Positions 16,036-25,632 of a stretch of DNA of 64,000 nucleotides are shown in pieces. The notes beneath the pieces are model-generated. The model was not told where the DNA came from. It saw only the letters and a program-made list of their open reading frames with translations, and did no database searches. Every line of letters begins with the position of its first letter. Within the stretch, counting starts at the first letter, position 1. Location of the stretch: the NCBI RefSeq assembly GCF_024297185.1, contig NZ_JANCTD010000002.1, positions 310,001 to 374,000 of the forward strand, given 5' to 3'. Origin of the DNA: Lewinella sp. JB7. GTDB taxonomy: Bacteria; Bacteroidota; Bacteroidia; Chitinophagales; Saprospiraceae. The position numbers were made by a program, and so were the translations under genes.

Positions 16036-16942
16036 ATTTCATATCTAAATAGACATTAAAAACTGCCGTGTACTGGGTACAAGAGTGACCTTTACCTAAA
16101 CCGATAGCAGGAAGTAGCGGAGTTGTCGGTGTGGGATCAGACGGAAATTCTTCGTCAGGTCACCGAGACATTCGGTTGCCCGGGGGTTTGCAGCCCGGTC
16201 TTGTCCAGCCATTCTCTCCGCCCATCCAGCAACGATTTGCCGGCCCGAAGGAAGCGGTCGGATTGCGGATGGTGGTAGCTAAAAGCGGACAATTGTGCGA
16301 AAAAAACGCCATAAAGCGTGGCGGGCAAAACCACGATACGGCTACGTGCGCAAACATTCATTGGGGCGGCGGGTTGGCAAGGGGCTTGGAAGATAAAATT
16401 GCAAAAGCAATCGTGGCATGAACGTATAACTAGGGCGGATAAATTATGCGGCACCACCAACCTCTACCGATGCGTTAACGAACGAGCAAAAGATGGAGGC
16501 GCTCGGCGGGACGATCGCTTTCAACTTTTATACGTCCCTCAACACGCCGAGGTTCGTTACCCTACGGGAGGGCACGTGACCAGTTAGCACCTTTACCTCA
16601 TGCTTGTACCGCAGTCAGCGTCAATAGACACTGCTCCTGCGTTCCCGCAATAAAGGCGATGGCGGCGGAGCGCGGGTGCTTGTAAAACGACCGACCAGCC
16701 AACATTATTGGATGGTAAGTTTTCCGGTACGCCAGCCGTGACTACCCCGTGGCCGTCACGCTCCTTGCCCCGAACAGCACCTTCGCTGAGCGTAAGCAGC
16801 CCGGTGATTTCTCGTTATAACATACAATGCTTATCGTGTAGGATTCGCGAAGATTGCCACCCGCCTGACGGGCATTACCGCGCCGTTGGTGCCCTCACCG
16901 CTTATCTTGGCGTTAGTCGTCAGCAACTTTTTTTCTCGTCCT
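16036..16942. other. Long intergenic stretch, possible gene graveyard
   Basis: About 900 bp without a convincing gene. Short open frames exist but lack start signals or coding character. One segment, 16451-16579, looks like the 3' end of a lost coding sequence. A weak match to the dispersed GC-rich motif is at 16631-16648. Confidence 0.5.
16451..16579 (+). pseudogene. Possible orphan coding remnant
   Basis: One frame gives a natural-looking peptide (including EQKMEALGGTIAFNFYTSLN and then TPRFVTLREGT) that runs to a TGA. Upstream there is only a stop codon and no plausible start with a ribosome site. It may be the tail of a decayed gene. The parent family is not recognised. Confidence 0.25.
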
Positions 16943-17320
16943 ATGAGTGTATTTCGTAACCCCTGGTGGTGGACCGTAGTGATTCTGTTCACCGCACACC
17001 AACTGACGCAACACCTCCCGGAGATAAACATCCCCCTGGCAAACAGCTACCTAACCCCCTTCTGCGTGGCGCCGATCCTGCTGGGGTTCTGGCAAGAGGA
17101 ATGGCAGCCGGTGTACCGGTTCCCGCGACTGAGCTGGCCGGCGACGGCGGTGGCGACGGTACTGCTCGCGGTAGTTTTTGAGAAGATTTATCCACTCCAC
17201 GGGGACGGCTTTCAGCGGGAAACGGTCGATTACGTCTTTTACGCGCTGGGGGGAGTGTACTTTTATTTTCTGGTGAATCGGCGCGATCGGCGGAGTTCTC
17301 CATCTGTGCCGCAGGCATGA
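16943..17320 (+). CDS. Small integral membrane protein (about four helices)
   Basis: From the ATG at 16943 the product is 125 residues (MSVFRNPWWWTVVILFTAHQ onward). It has about four hydrophobic helices separated by short polar loops, and the final segment (YVFYALGGVYFYFLVNRRDR) ends in a basic tail. An earlier in-frame ATG at 16886 would add 19 residues without a better context. Similar short four-helix proteins, with a conserved DxxxYxxG-type final helix, are widespread in Bacteroidota and usually left unnamed; some are labelled as magnesium-citrate transporters without proof. I assign no function. It is monocistronic and convergent with the flavoprotein gene downstream. Confidence 0.7.
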   Translation: MSVFRNPWWWTVVILFTAHQLTQHLPEINIPLANSYLTPFCVAPILLGFWQEEWQPVYRFPRLSWPATAVATVLLAVVFEKIYPLHGDGFQRETVDYVFYALGGVYFYFLVNRRDRRSSPSVPQA

Positions 17321-17360
17321 CCAGAAACCATGTAAAACCTGGTTCTTACCATAGCATTGC

Positions 17361-18023
17361 TTACTTATCATTCACCAACTCCCGCACGCTCCCCGGCACC
17401 TCACACGTAATCTTCGAGTTCTGATCCTCCACCGGCACCCCGTAGGTCGTCTCAAGCGGCACCACCCCGGCCCAGATGGGCAGATCGTAGTCCGCCGTCT
17501 CATCCACGGGACCGCCGGTCCGAATCTTCGCCGAGGCATCTTCTATGGTCAGCGCCAGTATACCGGTCACCTTGGCCTCCTTAGCATTGATCGGACGGCA
17601 TTCGGCCCAGCGGCCGGGTATAATGGCGTCCGTAAACCGCTCAAAGACGGCCAACTTTTCCTCAGGATCCCCCACGGGTGCACACCGACCGAACACCACC
17701 ACCGAACGGTAATTTACGGAGTGATGGAAGGCCGAGCGCGCCACGACGATCCCATCGACCAGCGTCACCCCCAACGAGCACGGAATGCCCCGCGCTAGAG
17801 TCTGATAGATCCGGCTCTTCTTCGAGCCATGCAGGTACAGCACGTTGCCCTCCCTCCCGTACAGCATGGGAATCTGGAATGGCTGCCCCTCCAGCTGAAA
17901 GGCTACCTGTCCTACGAAATTCGCGTCCAGGACGCTAAACACCGTTGCTGCATCATAGTGTGCCCGCTTCGGCACCCGGCGCACGGTACTGCGCTCGCTC
18001 TTGAAATTAGCTTGCTCTTCCAT
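17361..18023 (-). CDS. Pyridoxamine-5'-phosphate-oxidase-family flavin-binding protein
   Basis: A 220-residue cytoplasmic protein with a split-barrel flavin-binding fold. The features are VGQVAFQLEGQPFQIPMLYG, LYLHGSKKSRIYQTLARG with the flavin-phosphate-binding Lys/Ser cluster, and HSVNYRSVVVFGRC. This arrangement marks the flavin-nucleotide-binding proteins often grouped with NimA-like nitroimidazole reductases rather than the vitamin B6 enzyme PdxH. The C-terminal VPLETTYGVPVEDQ is also typical. It probably binds FMN or a related cofactor, with unknown substrate. The start at 18023 is followed by an acidic-basic leader (MEEQANFKSERSTVRR). It is convergent with the small membrane protein and divergent from the amidohydrolase. 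Confidence 0.8.
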   Translation of the reverse strand: MEEQANFKSERSTVRRVPKRAHYDAATVFSVLDANFVGQVAFQLEGQPFQIPMLYGREGNVLYLHGSKKSRIYQTLARGIPCSLGVTLVDGIVVARSAFHHSVNYRSVVVFGRCAPVGDPEEKLAVFERFTDAIIPGRWAECRPINAKEAKVTGILALTIEDASAKIRTGGPVDETADYDLPIWAGVVPLETTYGVPVEDQNSKITCEVPGSVRELVNDK

Positions 18024-18349
18024 AGCCCGAAAATACCGGTCCGGCGGAGATTGGTGTAGCGGTTCGGGGCGGCGGCGCGCGGGTGCCGTGAAACGCTACT
18101 ACAGCAGCACCCGTAACCCGCAATGAATGCCCGTGCTGTCGATCCGGTCAGTGATGCCTCAAAAAGGAAGAGCAAAGCTTTGGGGTAACCGGCCACAAAG
18201 CGAAGCTATTTTGTTTTGTTCAGCGAAAGCCTACTGCGGGAAAAGGCCTAGCTTACTGGCCGGAATTATCTTCATTACGCCAACTCCTAGGTAAGCATAG
18301 CGGTGGGGCTGCGTTGGTGATTCAGTTCTCCAATGACAATGGCAATAAC
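18024..18349. other. Divergent intergenic region
   Basis: About 326 bp between the flavoprotein gene and the amidohydrolase gene. I see no gene, no clear TAnnTTTG box and no hairpin terminator. A weak resemblance to the dispersed GC-rich motif occurs near 18070-18090. Confidence 0.4.
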
Positions 18350-19231
18350 GTGAAGTATATAATCCTGGCACTCTTATTTCTGATCCTGTATCCCCTACTG
18401 TCGTACGGACAAATTATAGATGTGCACCTGCATGCCTATACGGAGCAGGACTACTGGGTAGCTACCGCCCGCAATGGATTCCCGCCTGCGGCATCCGCCA
18501 GGGATTTACTGGAGAAAACCATCTGGAAGATGGACGAGCACAACATTGAATGGGCGGTAGTAAGCGGAAACCTGGAAAGTCTTAAATACTTCACGCAGGC
18601 GGACAATCGGTTTATTCCCAGTTATCAGGATTACGCCGAAAATCTAATTTCCGTAGATTCATTCGTTTCCCTGGTTAAAAAGGGTGATATACAGGTGTTC
18701 GGCGAGGTGATGGCGGTGTACCACGGGCAGACGTTAAACGACGAAAAATACTTGCCCTACCTCAAGGTTTGCGAGGAGTATAACATCCCGGTGGCCTACC
18801 ATACCGGGGGCACTTTTCCGGGAGCAAACGCCACCATTTGGAAAAAATTCAGGCTGTCCTTCGGCAATCCGCTACTGATCGAGGATGTGCTGGTCAGGTA
18901 TCCCAGGCTGAAGCTGAGCCTAATGCACGCTGGAAGTAACTTCTACGAAAACACCCTGCGAATGATGGACCAGTACCCCCAGCTGTACGCGGACCTGGGA
19001 GTTCTGCTTTGGCTTCACCCCATGGAAAAGGATTATGCGGTGAAGTTTCTGGAGTCGGCCAAAAAGTACGGGCTGCTCGATCGGGTGATGTTTGGTTCCG
19101 ATCAAATGATCTGGCCGGATTCGATCACCGCGTCCATTAGATTTCTCGATTCCCTTTCCTTCCTGACGGAAGCGGAAAAGCGAGACATCCTCTACCACAA
19201 CGCGAAAAGGTTTTTGAATAAAGGAGAATAA
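18350..19231 (+). CDS. Secreted amidohydrolase-2-family metal-dependent hydrolase
   Basis: I start at the GTG at 18350, which directly precedes a signal peptide (KYIILALLFLILYPLLSYGQ); the open frame extends 12 codons upstream without an ATG. The 293-residue enzyme has the TIM-barrel metal site of this family: HxH in IIDVHLHAY, a His in VAYHTGG, a His in LMHAGSNFYENT and the catalytic Asp in MFGSDQMIWPD. Members hydrolyse or decarboxylate cyclic and aromatic carboxylates or lactones, so a lactone or aldonolactone is possible in this sugar-rich neighbourhood. The exact reaction is not inferable. Export is unusual for the family but common in Bacteroidota. It stands alone, convergent with a lipoprotein gene. 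Confidence 0.8.
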   Translation: MKYIILALLFLILYPLLSYGQIIDVHLHAYTEQDYWVATARNGFPPAASARDLLEKTIWKMDEHNIEWAVVSGNLESLKYFTQADNRFIPSYQDYAENLISVDSFVSLVKKGDIQVFGEVMAVYHGQTLNDEKYLPYLKVCEEYNIPVAYHTGGTFPGANATIWKKFRLSFGNPLLIEDVLVRYPRLKLSLMHAGSNFYENTLRMMDQYPQLYADLGVLLWLHPMEKDYAVKFLESAKKYGLLDRVMFGSDQMIWPDSITASIRFLDSLSFLTEAEKRDILYHNAKRFLNKGE

Positions 19232-19289
19232 AGGGCCGCCCGACCCGGCAGAGGATCCGCCGGGAAATAGGCAGCCCATCACTCGTGGT

Positions 19290-19838
19290 CTACGGGCAGG
19301 TCACATTCGGGTTATAATCTTCGAACATGCCGGCCGGATTCACTTTCCAGAGCCATACGTGGCGCTCGTAGTCCGCGAAAGGTGGCAAGAAGGGAAGAAA
19401 TTCTATCTCGCCCCCAAACTTCGGAGGGGAACTGCCTACGTGAAGATACTCGACGGCCCCGAGCTTATACGTGCCATTATTTCTAAGCTGATACACCAAA
19501 ACCTCGGGTTCCAGGGGATTGTGCACGCCGTCTACTCGGTCGAATTTCACGAAGTGAATGCCCATTGCACCAACAGCGGGATCTGGATTTGATACGCAAT
19601 CCTCGGTGTTGAAGAATCCATCGTCCAGGGCTGCCTGGGGATCGTGGTACTTGGCGGTAGCTTGCCTGACCTGCGCGAGCAGGTGGTTCATCTGGCCCTG
19701 GGCTGCCTTGGCTGCGAACTGCTCTACCCCGGGCTTGAGGGCGTTGGGCGTCGTCAGATCTTCCTCCACGGTGCAGGAGGTAAGCCCCAACAGTACTCCA
19801 ATGAATAGTGTCAGGGTAATTCGTTTGTTGTTCAGCAT
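19290..19838 (-). CDS. Conserved hypothetical lipoprotein
   Basis: A 182-residue lipoprotein with a clean lipobox (LLGLTSC, Cys22). The mature part begins with an acidic linker and then a helix (FAAKAAQGQMNHLLAQVRQA). It continues into a beta-rich segment with conserved-looking GFFNTEDCVSNP, GAMGIHFVKFD, LEPEVLVYQL, GAVEYLHVG and HVWLWKVNPAGMF. This pattern recurs in secreted hypothetical proteins of many bacteria; no enzymatic function is known to me. The final Cys in NVTCP could pair with the Cys in EDCV. It is convergent with the amidohydrolase and divergent from the esterase. Confidence 0.75.
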   Translation of the reverse strand: MLNNKRITLTLFIGVLLGLTSCTVEEDLTTPNALKPGVEQFAAKAAQGQMNHLLAQVRQATAKYHDPQAALDDGFFNTEDCVSNPDPAVGAMGIHFVKFDRVDGVHNPLEPEVLVYQLRNNGTYKLGAVEYLHVGSSPPKFGGEIEFLPFLPPFADYERHVWLWKVNPAGMFEDYNPNVTCP

Positions 19839-20026
19839 AGCGTAAGAATGAGTGGTTCACCCTTAAGCTACTGGTATAATTTGGTCATTTGCAAGTTATG
19901 ACATCTTTTTATTTTAAGCGTCTGCCTCGGTCCACGCAGACCACTTCCCCAGCTTTCCCGAGAAAGGAGCCAACCCCTTTGCCGGGAAAACCGGACCACG
20001 ATCCCTAGCTTTAGCCTAAACAGTTT

Positions 20027-20929
20027 ATGATGCACTTCGCAATAATGGCTTGGGTGGCTCTCTGCTCGCTGATCTTTTCCTCGTGCGCGACCAGCCTGGC
20101 CTCCCTACCCCATCAGACCGGTAATCAGATCGACGCATCCTATACCGTCCACAGGGACATCGCGTACGGAGCGGACCCCGAGCAGGTGATGGACATTTAT
20201 CTTTCCAACGTGGCATCTTCCTACGGAAAGCACAATTACACCATCGTATTCCTGCACGGCGGAGCGTATTACCTGAGCGACAAGGCCAAGGAAGAAAAGT
20301 ACATCGAGCCGTACCTGGGCAAGGGACTTAACGTCGTCAACCTAAATTACCGGCTCAAACGGGGCATCGCCGCCGCGACGAGCGACCTCCCCCACGCCCT
20401 CAACTTCCTCCGGAAAAATCCGGAGGCCTACCCCCTGGAGCTGAACAACGTCATCGTTACCGGATTTTCCGCCGGAGCCCAGATTGCCACCAACGTAGGG
20501 CTGGCCCAAAACAACCCCTCCTTCCCCGACCGGCCGGACCGGGGCATCCGAATCGTGGGAATCATCAATTTTTCCGGACCGGTGGACCAGCTCGATGTCA
20601 TCGAGCGGATCTTCGTCGACCACGAGTATGCTTTGTTCAGCGAGGCCGGAAAAGCACTGTTCCCGGAGGACGATTACGCCACCCCCGAGGCGGTAGCTTT
20701 GTACGAACCGGTCCATTACTTCGACCGCAGTGACCCGCCCATTTTCCTCTGGCACGGGGGGATGGATGACCAGATTCCCCCGGATACCTTCCGGGCGTTT
20801 ACGGACAAATTCCGGACCGGCAAGGATGCCCTGCGGTACGTTCCCGCAGGCAAACACAGTCCGACGAGCGAGGAACTAGCGGCCGCGTACGAAGAGATCT
20901 TCACCTTTCTGGACGATCTGGACCGGTAG
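20027..20929 (+). CDS. Alpha/beta-hydrolase-fold esterase, lipoprotein
   Basis: A 300-residue lipoprotein (ALCSLIFSSC, Cys20). It belongs to the carboxylesterase/lipase group related to hormone-sensitive lipase and BD-FAE. Landmarks are the oxyanion motif FLHGGAYY (residues 75-82), nucleophile Ser148 in VTGFSAGAQI, an Asp in WHGGMDDQIPP and a His in VPAGKHSP. In carbohydrate-active loci such enzymes often remove acetyl or feruloyl groups from polysaccharides. That role is plausible here but not shown. Two adjacent ATG codons (20027 and 20030) are both usable. It is transcribed towards the broken pectate-lyase-like gene on the other strand. Confidence 0.85.
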   Translation: MMHFAIMAWVALCSLIFSSCATSLASLPHQTGNQIDASYTVHRDIAYGADPEQVMDIYLSNVASSYGKHNYTIVFLHGGAYYLSDKAKEEKYIEPYLGKGLNVVNLNYRLKRGIAAATSDLPHALNFLRKNPEAYPLELNNVIVTGFSAGAQIATNVGLAQNNPSFPDRPDRGIRIVGIINFSGPVDQLDVIERIFVDHEYALFSEAGKALFPEDDYATPEAVALYEPVHYFDRSDPPIFLWHGGMDDQIPPDTFRAFTDKFRTGKDALRYVPAGKHSPTSEELAAAYEEIFTFLDDLDR

Positions 20930-21109
20930 GCGAGCACCAGCGGAAGGGAGAAATGCCGGCGATGCCTGACAGTAGTTCTGGGAATGGGATAGCGGACAAA
21001 AACTTTCTTTGCCCGCATATGCAGTTCGATCCGCAGACAATGTGGGTACTATCCTGCGGGCGTGTCCTCCGCCCCGTAGTCATTGGTCTGCCCGGTTAGG
21101 TCACTCGCA

Positions 21110-22262
21110 CTACCGGATCCCGTTCAGATACTTTTCCAGCATGGTGTAGCCGTCCGTTGCTACCGTGTTCCGGTCGTCGGGGTCGTTCGGGTCCAAGCCG
21201 TTGGCGTTTTCCCAGTCGTCGGGAATGCCGTCGTGGTCGGTGTCGGCCGGCATGGGAGCCGTGAGAAGTTCGGGCCATCCGCCTACGTCGCGTTGGGTAT
21301 CGATAATTCCGGTCGGGGCTTCGGTACTGATCTTCTCCTAATTACGGCAGTAGCTGTCCCCTTCGGATGTACCACGTACCGTGATCGTCCTCCCCACGCG
21401 CGGAGAGGTTAGCGATGCGGTAGGACAACTTCCCCGACAGGGTCGCCGGACCGGGCTTGTAGTAGTTGCCCACCACGTTGAAGGTCGAGAAGTTAAACTG
21501 GTCGTTACCGACATGACTCGCTTCTCCTCCGTAGCAGCTGTTGAAGCCCCAGTTATAGATCACGTTGTTGCGGTAATCGGTAAATCCCGAGCCGGAAGCC
21601 ATGCGCGGGTTGCGGCTGGTGTGGTGTGCCAGCAGATTGTGGTGGTAGCTGCCGTGGTTCGAGCCCCAAATACCGCCGAAGCCGTGGGTGCCCTTCGCGT
21701 GGTTGGAGTCGTACATGCTCTCCGTGATCATTGACCACTGCACCGTAATGCTATCACAGTGGTAGACCGACATCGTCTCGTCGACACTCCAGCTCGCCGA
21801 AAGGTGATCGAGGATAATGTGCTTGTGGTAGCGGCCCGAGACGGCGTCGTAATCCTTGCCGGACACGTCTCCCGGACGGATGCGCAGGTAGCGCATGATG
21901 ACGTGATCCGCGTCGATATTTAGAGGATAGTTTTTCAGGCATATCCCCTCCCCCGGCGCGGTCTGCCCGGCAATGGTCAGGTAGGGGTTGCGGATTACGA
22001 GCGGACTTTCCAATTCGATGTTGCCGCTCACCTGGAATATTACCGTCCGCGGACCGCTAGCCTCTACGGCCTGCCGCAGACTTCCGTCTCCGCCATCGTG
22101 GAGGTTCGTGACCAGGTAGACTGCTCCACCCCGGCCACCCAGGGCGTATTTTCCGTAGCCCTCCGCGGTGGGGAAGGCCAGTTGCTGAGCCGGTAGATTG
22201 AAGCTGATCAAATACGTGACCGAAAGGAGGACAATGGCGAGCCACTTAACTGTACTTGTCAT
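21110..22262 (-). pseudogene. Broken pectate-lyase-like (parallel beta-helix) gene
   Basis: From ATG 22262 a signal peptide (ending NLPAQQ) leads into a right-handed beta-helix lyase-type sequence: FPTAEGYGKYALGGRGGAVY, TVIFQVSGNIEL, HHNLLAHHTSRNPRM and YRNNVIYNWG. The frame stops at 21342 after GTWYIRRGQLLP. The characteristic C-terminus of this family continues in another frame to a TAG at 21110-21112: TGIIDTQRDVGGWPELLTAP, then DTDHDGIPDDWENANGLDPN and YTMLEKYLNGIR. A further in-frame TAG (21338-21340) interrupts the tail frame. Compared with intact relatives as I remember them, the region between the WY motif and GIIDT is much shortened. Frameshift, stop and deletion together suggest loss of function. 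It lies downstream of a sulfatase and a PhoD-like gene on the same strand. Confidence 0.8.
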
Positions 22263-22431
22263 CTTAGTGGAGATTTTCGTGCATGGTCGGTCTGATGACC
22301 GTGTTCTACTCCAAAATCGGTCCATTTACTCAAGAAAATGTAGCAGCATTCCACCGATTGTCTGCATTTTCCCAAAGTTAGCTACGGGTGAGCTATCCTA
22401 ATCGGGTCTTCACTTCCTGGATCTGTTGTAT

Positions 22432-23937
22432 TCACTTTCGCTTTTCCTCCAACAATCTCTGCATCCGCTTCACCCGCTCGGGATGCTCCTCACTCAGATT
22501 CAACCGCTGCCCGGGGTCATCGCGCAGGTTGAACAGCAACACCTCACTGTCGAAATCAGGAAACCCGCGCCTTTCGGCAAACTCCTCCGGCATGCGCGTC
22601 ACGCCTCCGCTGGGGCCGTCGAGGTAGAGCCAGTCGCCGTCGCGCAGCCCCCAGCGCGGCGCGTAGGTATTGTGTACGGTGACTCGTCTTACCGGCGCGT
22701 CGGTTTCCGCTCCGGTCAGCAAAGAGCTTTGGTCGTAGCCGTCGGGGGCGGCGCCGGAGGGTAGGTCGATCCCGGCCACCGCGGCAACGGTAGGCATCAG
22801 GTCGATCTGGGATATGGTCTGTTCGCGTACCGCTCCCCCCTCGATCTCACCCGGCCAACGGACGATCATGGGTACCCGGTGACCGCCTTCCCACACGTCG
22901 CGCTTGAGGCCGCGCAGTTCGCCCATACTCAGGTGGTTGTAGCGTTCGGCCCGCGGGAAGGCGTAGTGTTCCGGACCATTGTCCGAACTGAAGATCACCA
23001 GGGTATTCTCCGCGAAGCCCGCCTCCTCGAGGGCGGTCAACACGCGGCCAATCATGTAGTCCGTCTCGTACATGAAGTCGCCGTAGCTGCCGGCCTCCGT
23101 CTTGCCTACGAACTCCTCGTTGGGAATGATGGGTGCATGGGGGGAAGGCAGGGCGAAGTACAGAAAGAAGGGTTTATCGGCGCTCTGCCGCCCGATGTAC
23201 TCTACGGCCTTGTCGGTAACCGTAGGCAGCACCTCGTAGGGGTTCCAGCCCGCAACTTTGGGGCCGGGGCGAAACTCCCACTTCCCCTCCCCTACTTCGT
23301 AGCCGACGCTGTCGGGGTGCATCATCTCCGTGGGCATTTCGAGCAGCCGGTCGTTCTCGAACCACGCGTAAGGCGGGAAATTGATGGTCCCGTCACCGAA
23401 GTAATAGTCGAATCCCCGGGACAGGGGACCGCCCGCGATCCGGCCGCTGAAGTCGACATCCTCCGGCCGGTTTACCTTGACCGACTTATTAGCCGCCGCG
23501 AGCGAGGCCAGGCTATCGTTCCTGAACGTCCAGTCCCAGCCCAGGTGCCACTTGCCTATGCAGGCGGTGTTGTAGCCATGGTCCCGGAGCACCTGGGGCA
23601 GGGTTACATCGCTATCCGCGAAGAAGGGCGGTCCGAAGGAGTTTACGATGTTGTGCTGCCGCCGCCAGTGGTACTTACCCGCCAGCAGCGCGTACCGACT
23701 GGGCGAGCAGATGCCGGAGGAGCTGTGGGCATCCGTAAATCGCATCCCCTCCCGCGCGAGGCGGTCGAGGTTCGGGGTGGGAATTTTACTGTCGGGGTTC
23801 TGAATGGCGAGATCGCCGTAGCCCATGTCGTCGGCATATATGATGACGACGTTGGGGGGTTGCTCAATGGTGGATGCGTGGTCGCCGGAAAAGGCAAAGG
23901 TGGTCAGAAACAGACAAAAGAGGACGAGATGATTCAT
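22432..23937 (-). CDS. Secreted S1-family sulfatase
   Basis: Start placed at 23937, where a signal peptide begins ([20 protein letters not shown]); the longer frame adds 13 residues without an export signal. The 501-residue enzyme has [14 protein letters not shown] (metal Asp36/Asp37) and the formylglycine motif CSPSR with Cys77. It also has the GKWHLGWDW strand, [20 protein letters not shown] and [20 protein letters not shown]. It belongs to the arylsulfatase-A-like majority of polysaccharide sulfatases. It is 42 bp downstream of the PhoD-like gene on the same strand, so probably co-transcribed, and upstream of the broken lyase gene. The substrate is presumably a sulfated polysaccharide. Confidence 0.9.
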   Translation of the reverse strand: MNHLVLFCLFLTTFAFSGDHASTIEQPPNVVIIYADDMGYGDLAIQNPDSKIPTPNLDRLAREGMRFTDAHSSSGICSPSRYALLAGKYHWRRQHNIVNSFGPPFFADSDVTLPQVLRDHGYNTACIGKWHLGWDWTFRNDSLASLAAANKSVKVNRPEDVDFSGRIAGGPLSRGFDYYFGDGTINFPPYAWFENDRLLEMPTEMMHPDSVGYEVGEGKWEFRPGPKVAGWNPYEVLPTVTDKAVEYIGRQSADKPFFLYFALPSPHAPIIPNEEFVGKTEAGSYGDFMYETDYMIGRVLTALEEAGFAENTLVIFSSDNGPEHYAFPRAERYNHLSMGELRGLKRDVWEGGHRVPMIVRWPGEIEGGAVREQTISQIDLMPTVAAVAGIDLPSGAAPDGYDQSSLLTGAETDAPVRRVTVHNTYAPRWGLRDGDWLYLDGPSGGVTRMPEEFAERRGFPDFDSEVLLFNLRDDPGQRLNLSEEHPERVKRMQRLLEEKRK

Positions 23938-23953
23938 TGCTTCCAAATATAGA

Positions 23954-23974
23954 CGTTGCACCCGCGTTCCCGCC
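23954..23974 (+). repeat. Dispersed GC-rich intergenic motif, copy 2
   Basis: Matches GTTGCTCCCGCGTTCCCGCC with a single T-to-A change. It lies in the 42-bp gap between the PhoD-like stop codon and the sulfatase start. Confidence 0.6.
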
Positions 23975-23979
23975 AAAAT

Positions 23980-25605
23980 CTACTCCGAAAGATTTACCCT
24001 AACCGGCCAGCCGGGGAACTGCTCTGCGTCCTCCCGGGTAAGATCGGCATCCCGCGCCCAGCATTCGAAGGTAACCTCCCGGGTGGTCGGGTGAAACCGT
24101 ATGACGCCGAAGCCCCCGCCGTTCGATGCGTTGTCGGGATTGGCGTAGGCGTACATGGAGATGTGGTTGTCGAAGCCGTCGAGGTAGTCGCCCGTCCAGG
24201 GCAGCGGGGAGCCCGCAACGGGGTTCTCACCGGCCCGTTCGTCCTCGGGCCACCACCAGCGGGAGTAGTAATCGTTCACTGAAGCGGGCACGACGAAGGC
24301 CCAGGGGCCGTCCCGAAACTCGTCGATCCCGTGGTGGATCACCGTGGCCAGGTGTTGATCGCCGGCAATATGTACGGCATTGGCCGCCCTGATCGCGCGC
24401 AGCGCCTTGTTGCGACCGGTCTGCGGCCAGCCGTTGGAATCCAGATCGGCGTGGAGCCGTTCCCGCTTGCGTCCGTGGAGGTGAGCCCCGCCGCAGAAAC
24501 CCGTGGCGGAGAGGACGGCCTTCATCTGTCCGGCCCTCCGGTCCCGTGCCCAGTCTTCGAGGAAGGCCACCTGACGATCGCCGAGCAGCTTCAGACCGGG
24601 CAGATCGATGCTCGCGGGGTCGTAATTAGGGTCGTTGATGTGGTCGGGACGGGGGCCCATCCGGGGAATTTTGCCGTTGGGGCCGGATTTGAACTTGCGG
24701 TCCTCGATGATCGCGAAGTCCACCGCTCCCAGCGGAAGGGAGGTATAGTACACGCCGATGCCCTGCTCCACCGGCGTGGGGTCGTAGGGATCGGGCAGGT
24801 GGGAAGTCTGGCAGCGTTCCACCATCTTCACGTACTCGTGGTGGTAAAAGTAGCCGCCATCGTTGCCCGCGCTTTCCCGGGCGATCTTGCCCCCTTCGCC
24901 CCAGAGATTGCCCTGGCCGATGTCGTGGTCGTCGGGAATGGAGATCATCGGGCGGTGGCGGAAGGTTTCACGAAACTGCCGGCCGAACTTAAGCCAGGCC
25001 GCGGTGTGCTCCGTGTGATCGTACGACTGGTCGCCGGCGAAGAACATCAGGTCGGGATCGACAACCCCCACGTTGCGGACGTAGGACGCCCGGTCGCCGC
25101 GATCCTGGTTGGAATTACAACTGAAGGCCGCCACGACGATGTCCTGGTCCGGAGCCGGCTCGGCGCGCACGCTTCCCGCGTACACTGCTCCCTTCCCGTG
25201 ACGCAGGCGGTAGGGAACGGTTGCCTGGGCGTCCCAGTCCTCCACGCGGAATAGGGTCGACCAGCCCAGTTCGTTCACCGGCTGTCGTCCGACCTCGACC
25301 CACTTACCGTTGCGCTTGATCTCCAGCACCACCTCGCGACTCTCCCGGTGGTAAAGCGGGTACAGTTGGGCGGTCAGTTTGAGGGTATTGTCGGCAACGG
25401 TGTAGGCACCGAAGGCAATCACGGAATCCCGCGCGACTTTCAGGTCGATGATGGGGTTATCGGCCCGGTTCCACCAGTCGTTCGTAGCCAGGGTATCGAG
25501 GTTGGTGAAGGGGGCTTGCTGGTATTCCCCCTCAGTCAGATCCGGCACTTTGCGGCTGCAGGATACGATGGTCAGGAAGCTTAGTGCAACGAATAGATGT
25601 TTCAA
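23980..25605 (-). CDS. PhoD-like alkaline phosphatase/phosphodiesterase lipoprotein
   Basis: A 541-residue lipoprotein (SFLTIVSC, Cys16). An N-terminal Ig-like domain (about residues 60-150) precedes a PhoD-type metallophosphoesterase domain: AFSCNSNQ, PDLMFFAGDQSYDHTEH, MISIPDDHDIGQGNLWGEGG and AVHIAGDQHLATVIHHG. PhoD enzymes cleave phosphate mono- and diesters with Ca/Fe-type metal sites. The location among sulfatase genes suggests an accessory hydrolase for polysaccharide or nucleic-acid phosphate rather than a purely phosphate-starvation role, but that is inference. The gene is divergent from the next sulfatase, with only 27 bp between the two starts, so a very compact shared promoter or overlapping leaders are implied. 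Confidence 0.87.
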   Translation of the reverse strand: MKHLFVALSFLTIVSCSRKVPDLTEGEYQQAPFTNLDTLATNDWWNRADNPIIDLKVARDSVIAFGAYTVADNTLKLTAQLYPLYHRESREVVLEIKRNGKWVEVGRQPVNELGWSTLFRVEDWDAQATVPYRLRHGKGAVYAGSVRAEPAPDQDIVVAAFSCNSNQDRGDRASYVRNVGVVDPDLMFFAGDQSYDHTEHTAAWLKFGRQFRETFRHRPMISIPDDHDIGQGNLWGEGGKIARESAGNDGGYFYHHEYVKMVERCQTSHLPDPYDPTPVEQGIGVYYTSLPLGAVDFAIIEDRKFKSGPNGKIPRMGPRPDHINDPNYDPASIDLPGLKLLGDRQVAFLEDWARDRRAGQMKAVLSATGFCGGAHLHGRKRERLHADLDSNGWPQTGRNKALRAIRAANAVHIAGDQHLATVIHHGIDEFRDGPWAFVVPASVNDYYSRWWWPEDERAGENPVAGSPLPWTGDYLDGFDNHISMYAYANPDNASNGGGFGVIRFHPTTREVTFECWARDADLTREDAEQFPGWPVRVNLSE

Positions 25606-25632
25606 GCTGGCGGATGTTTGTAAGTTGCGCCA

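Noticed and set aside
24331-25254. 307-codon antisense frame over the PhoD-like gene
   Set aside because: Shadow frame; the PhoD motifs fix the true strand.
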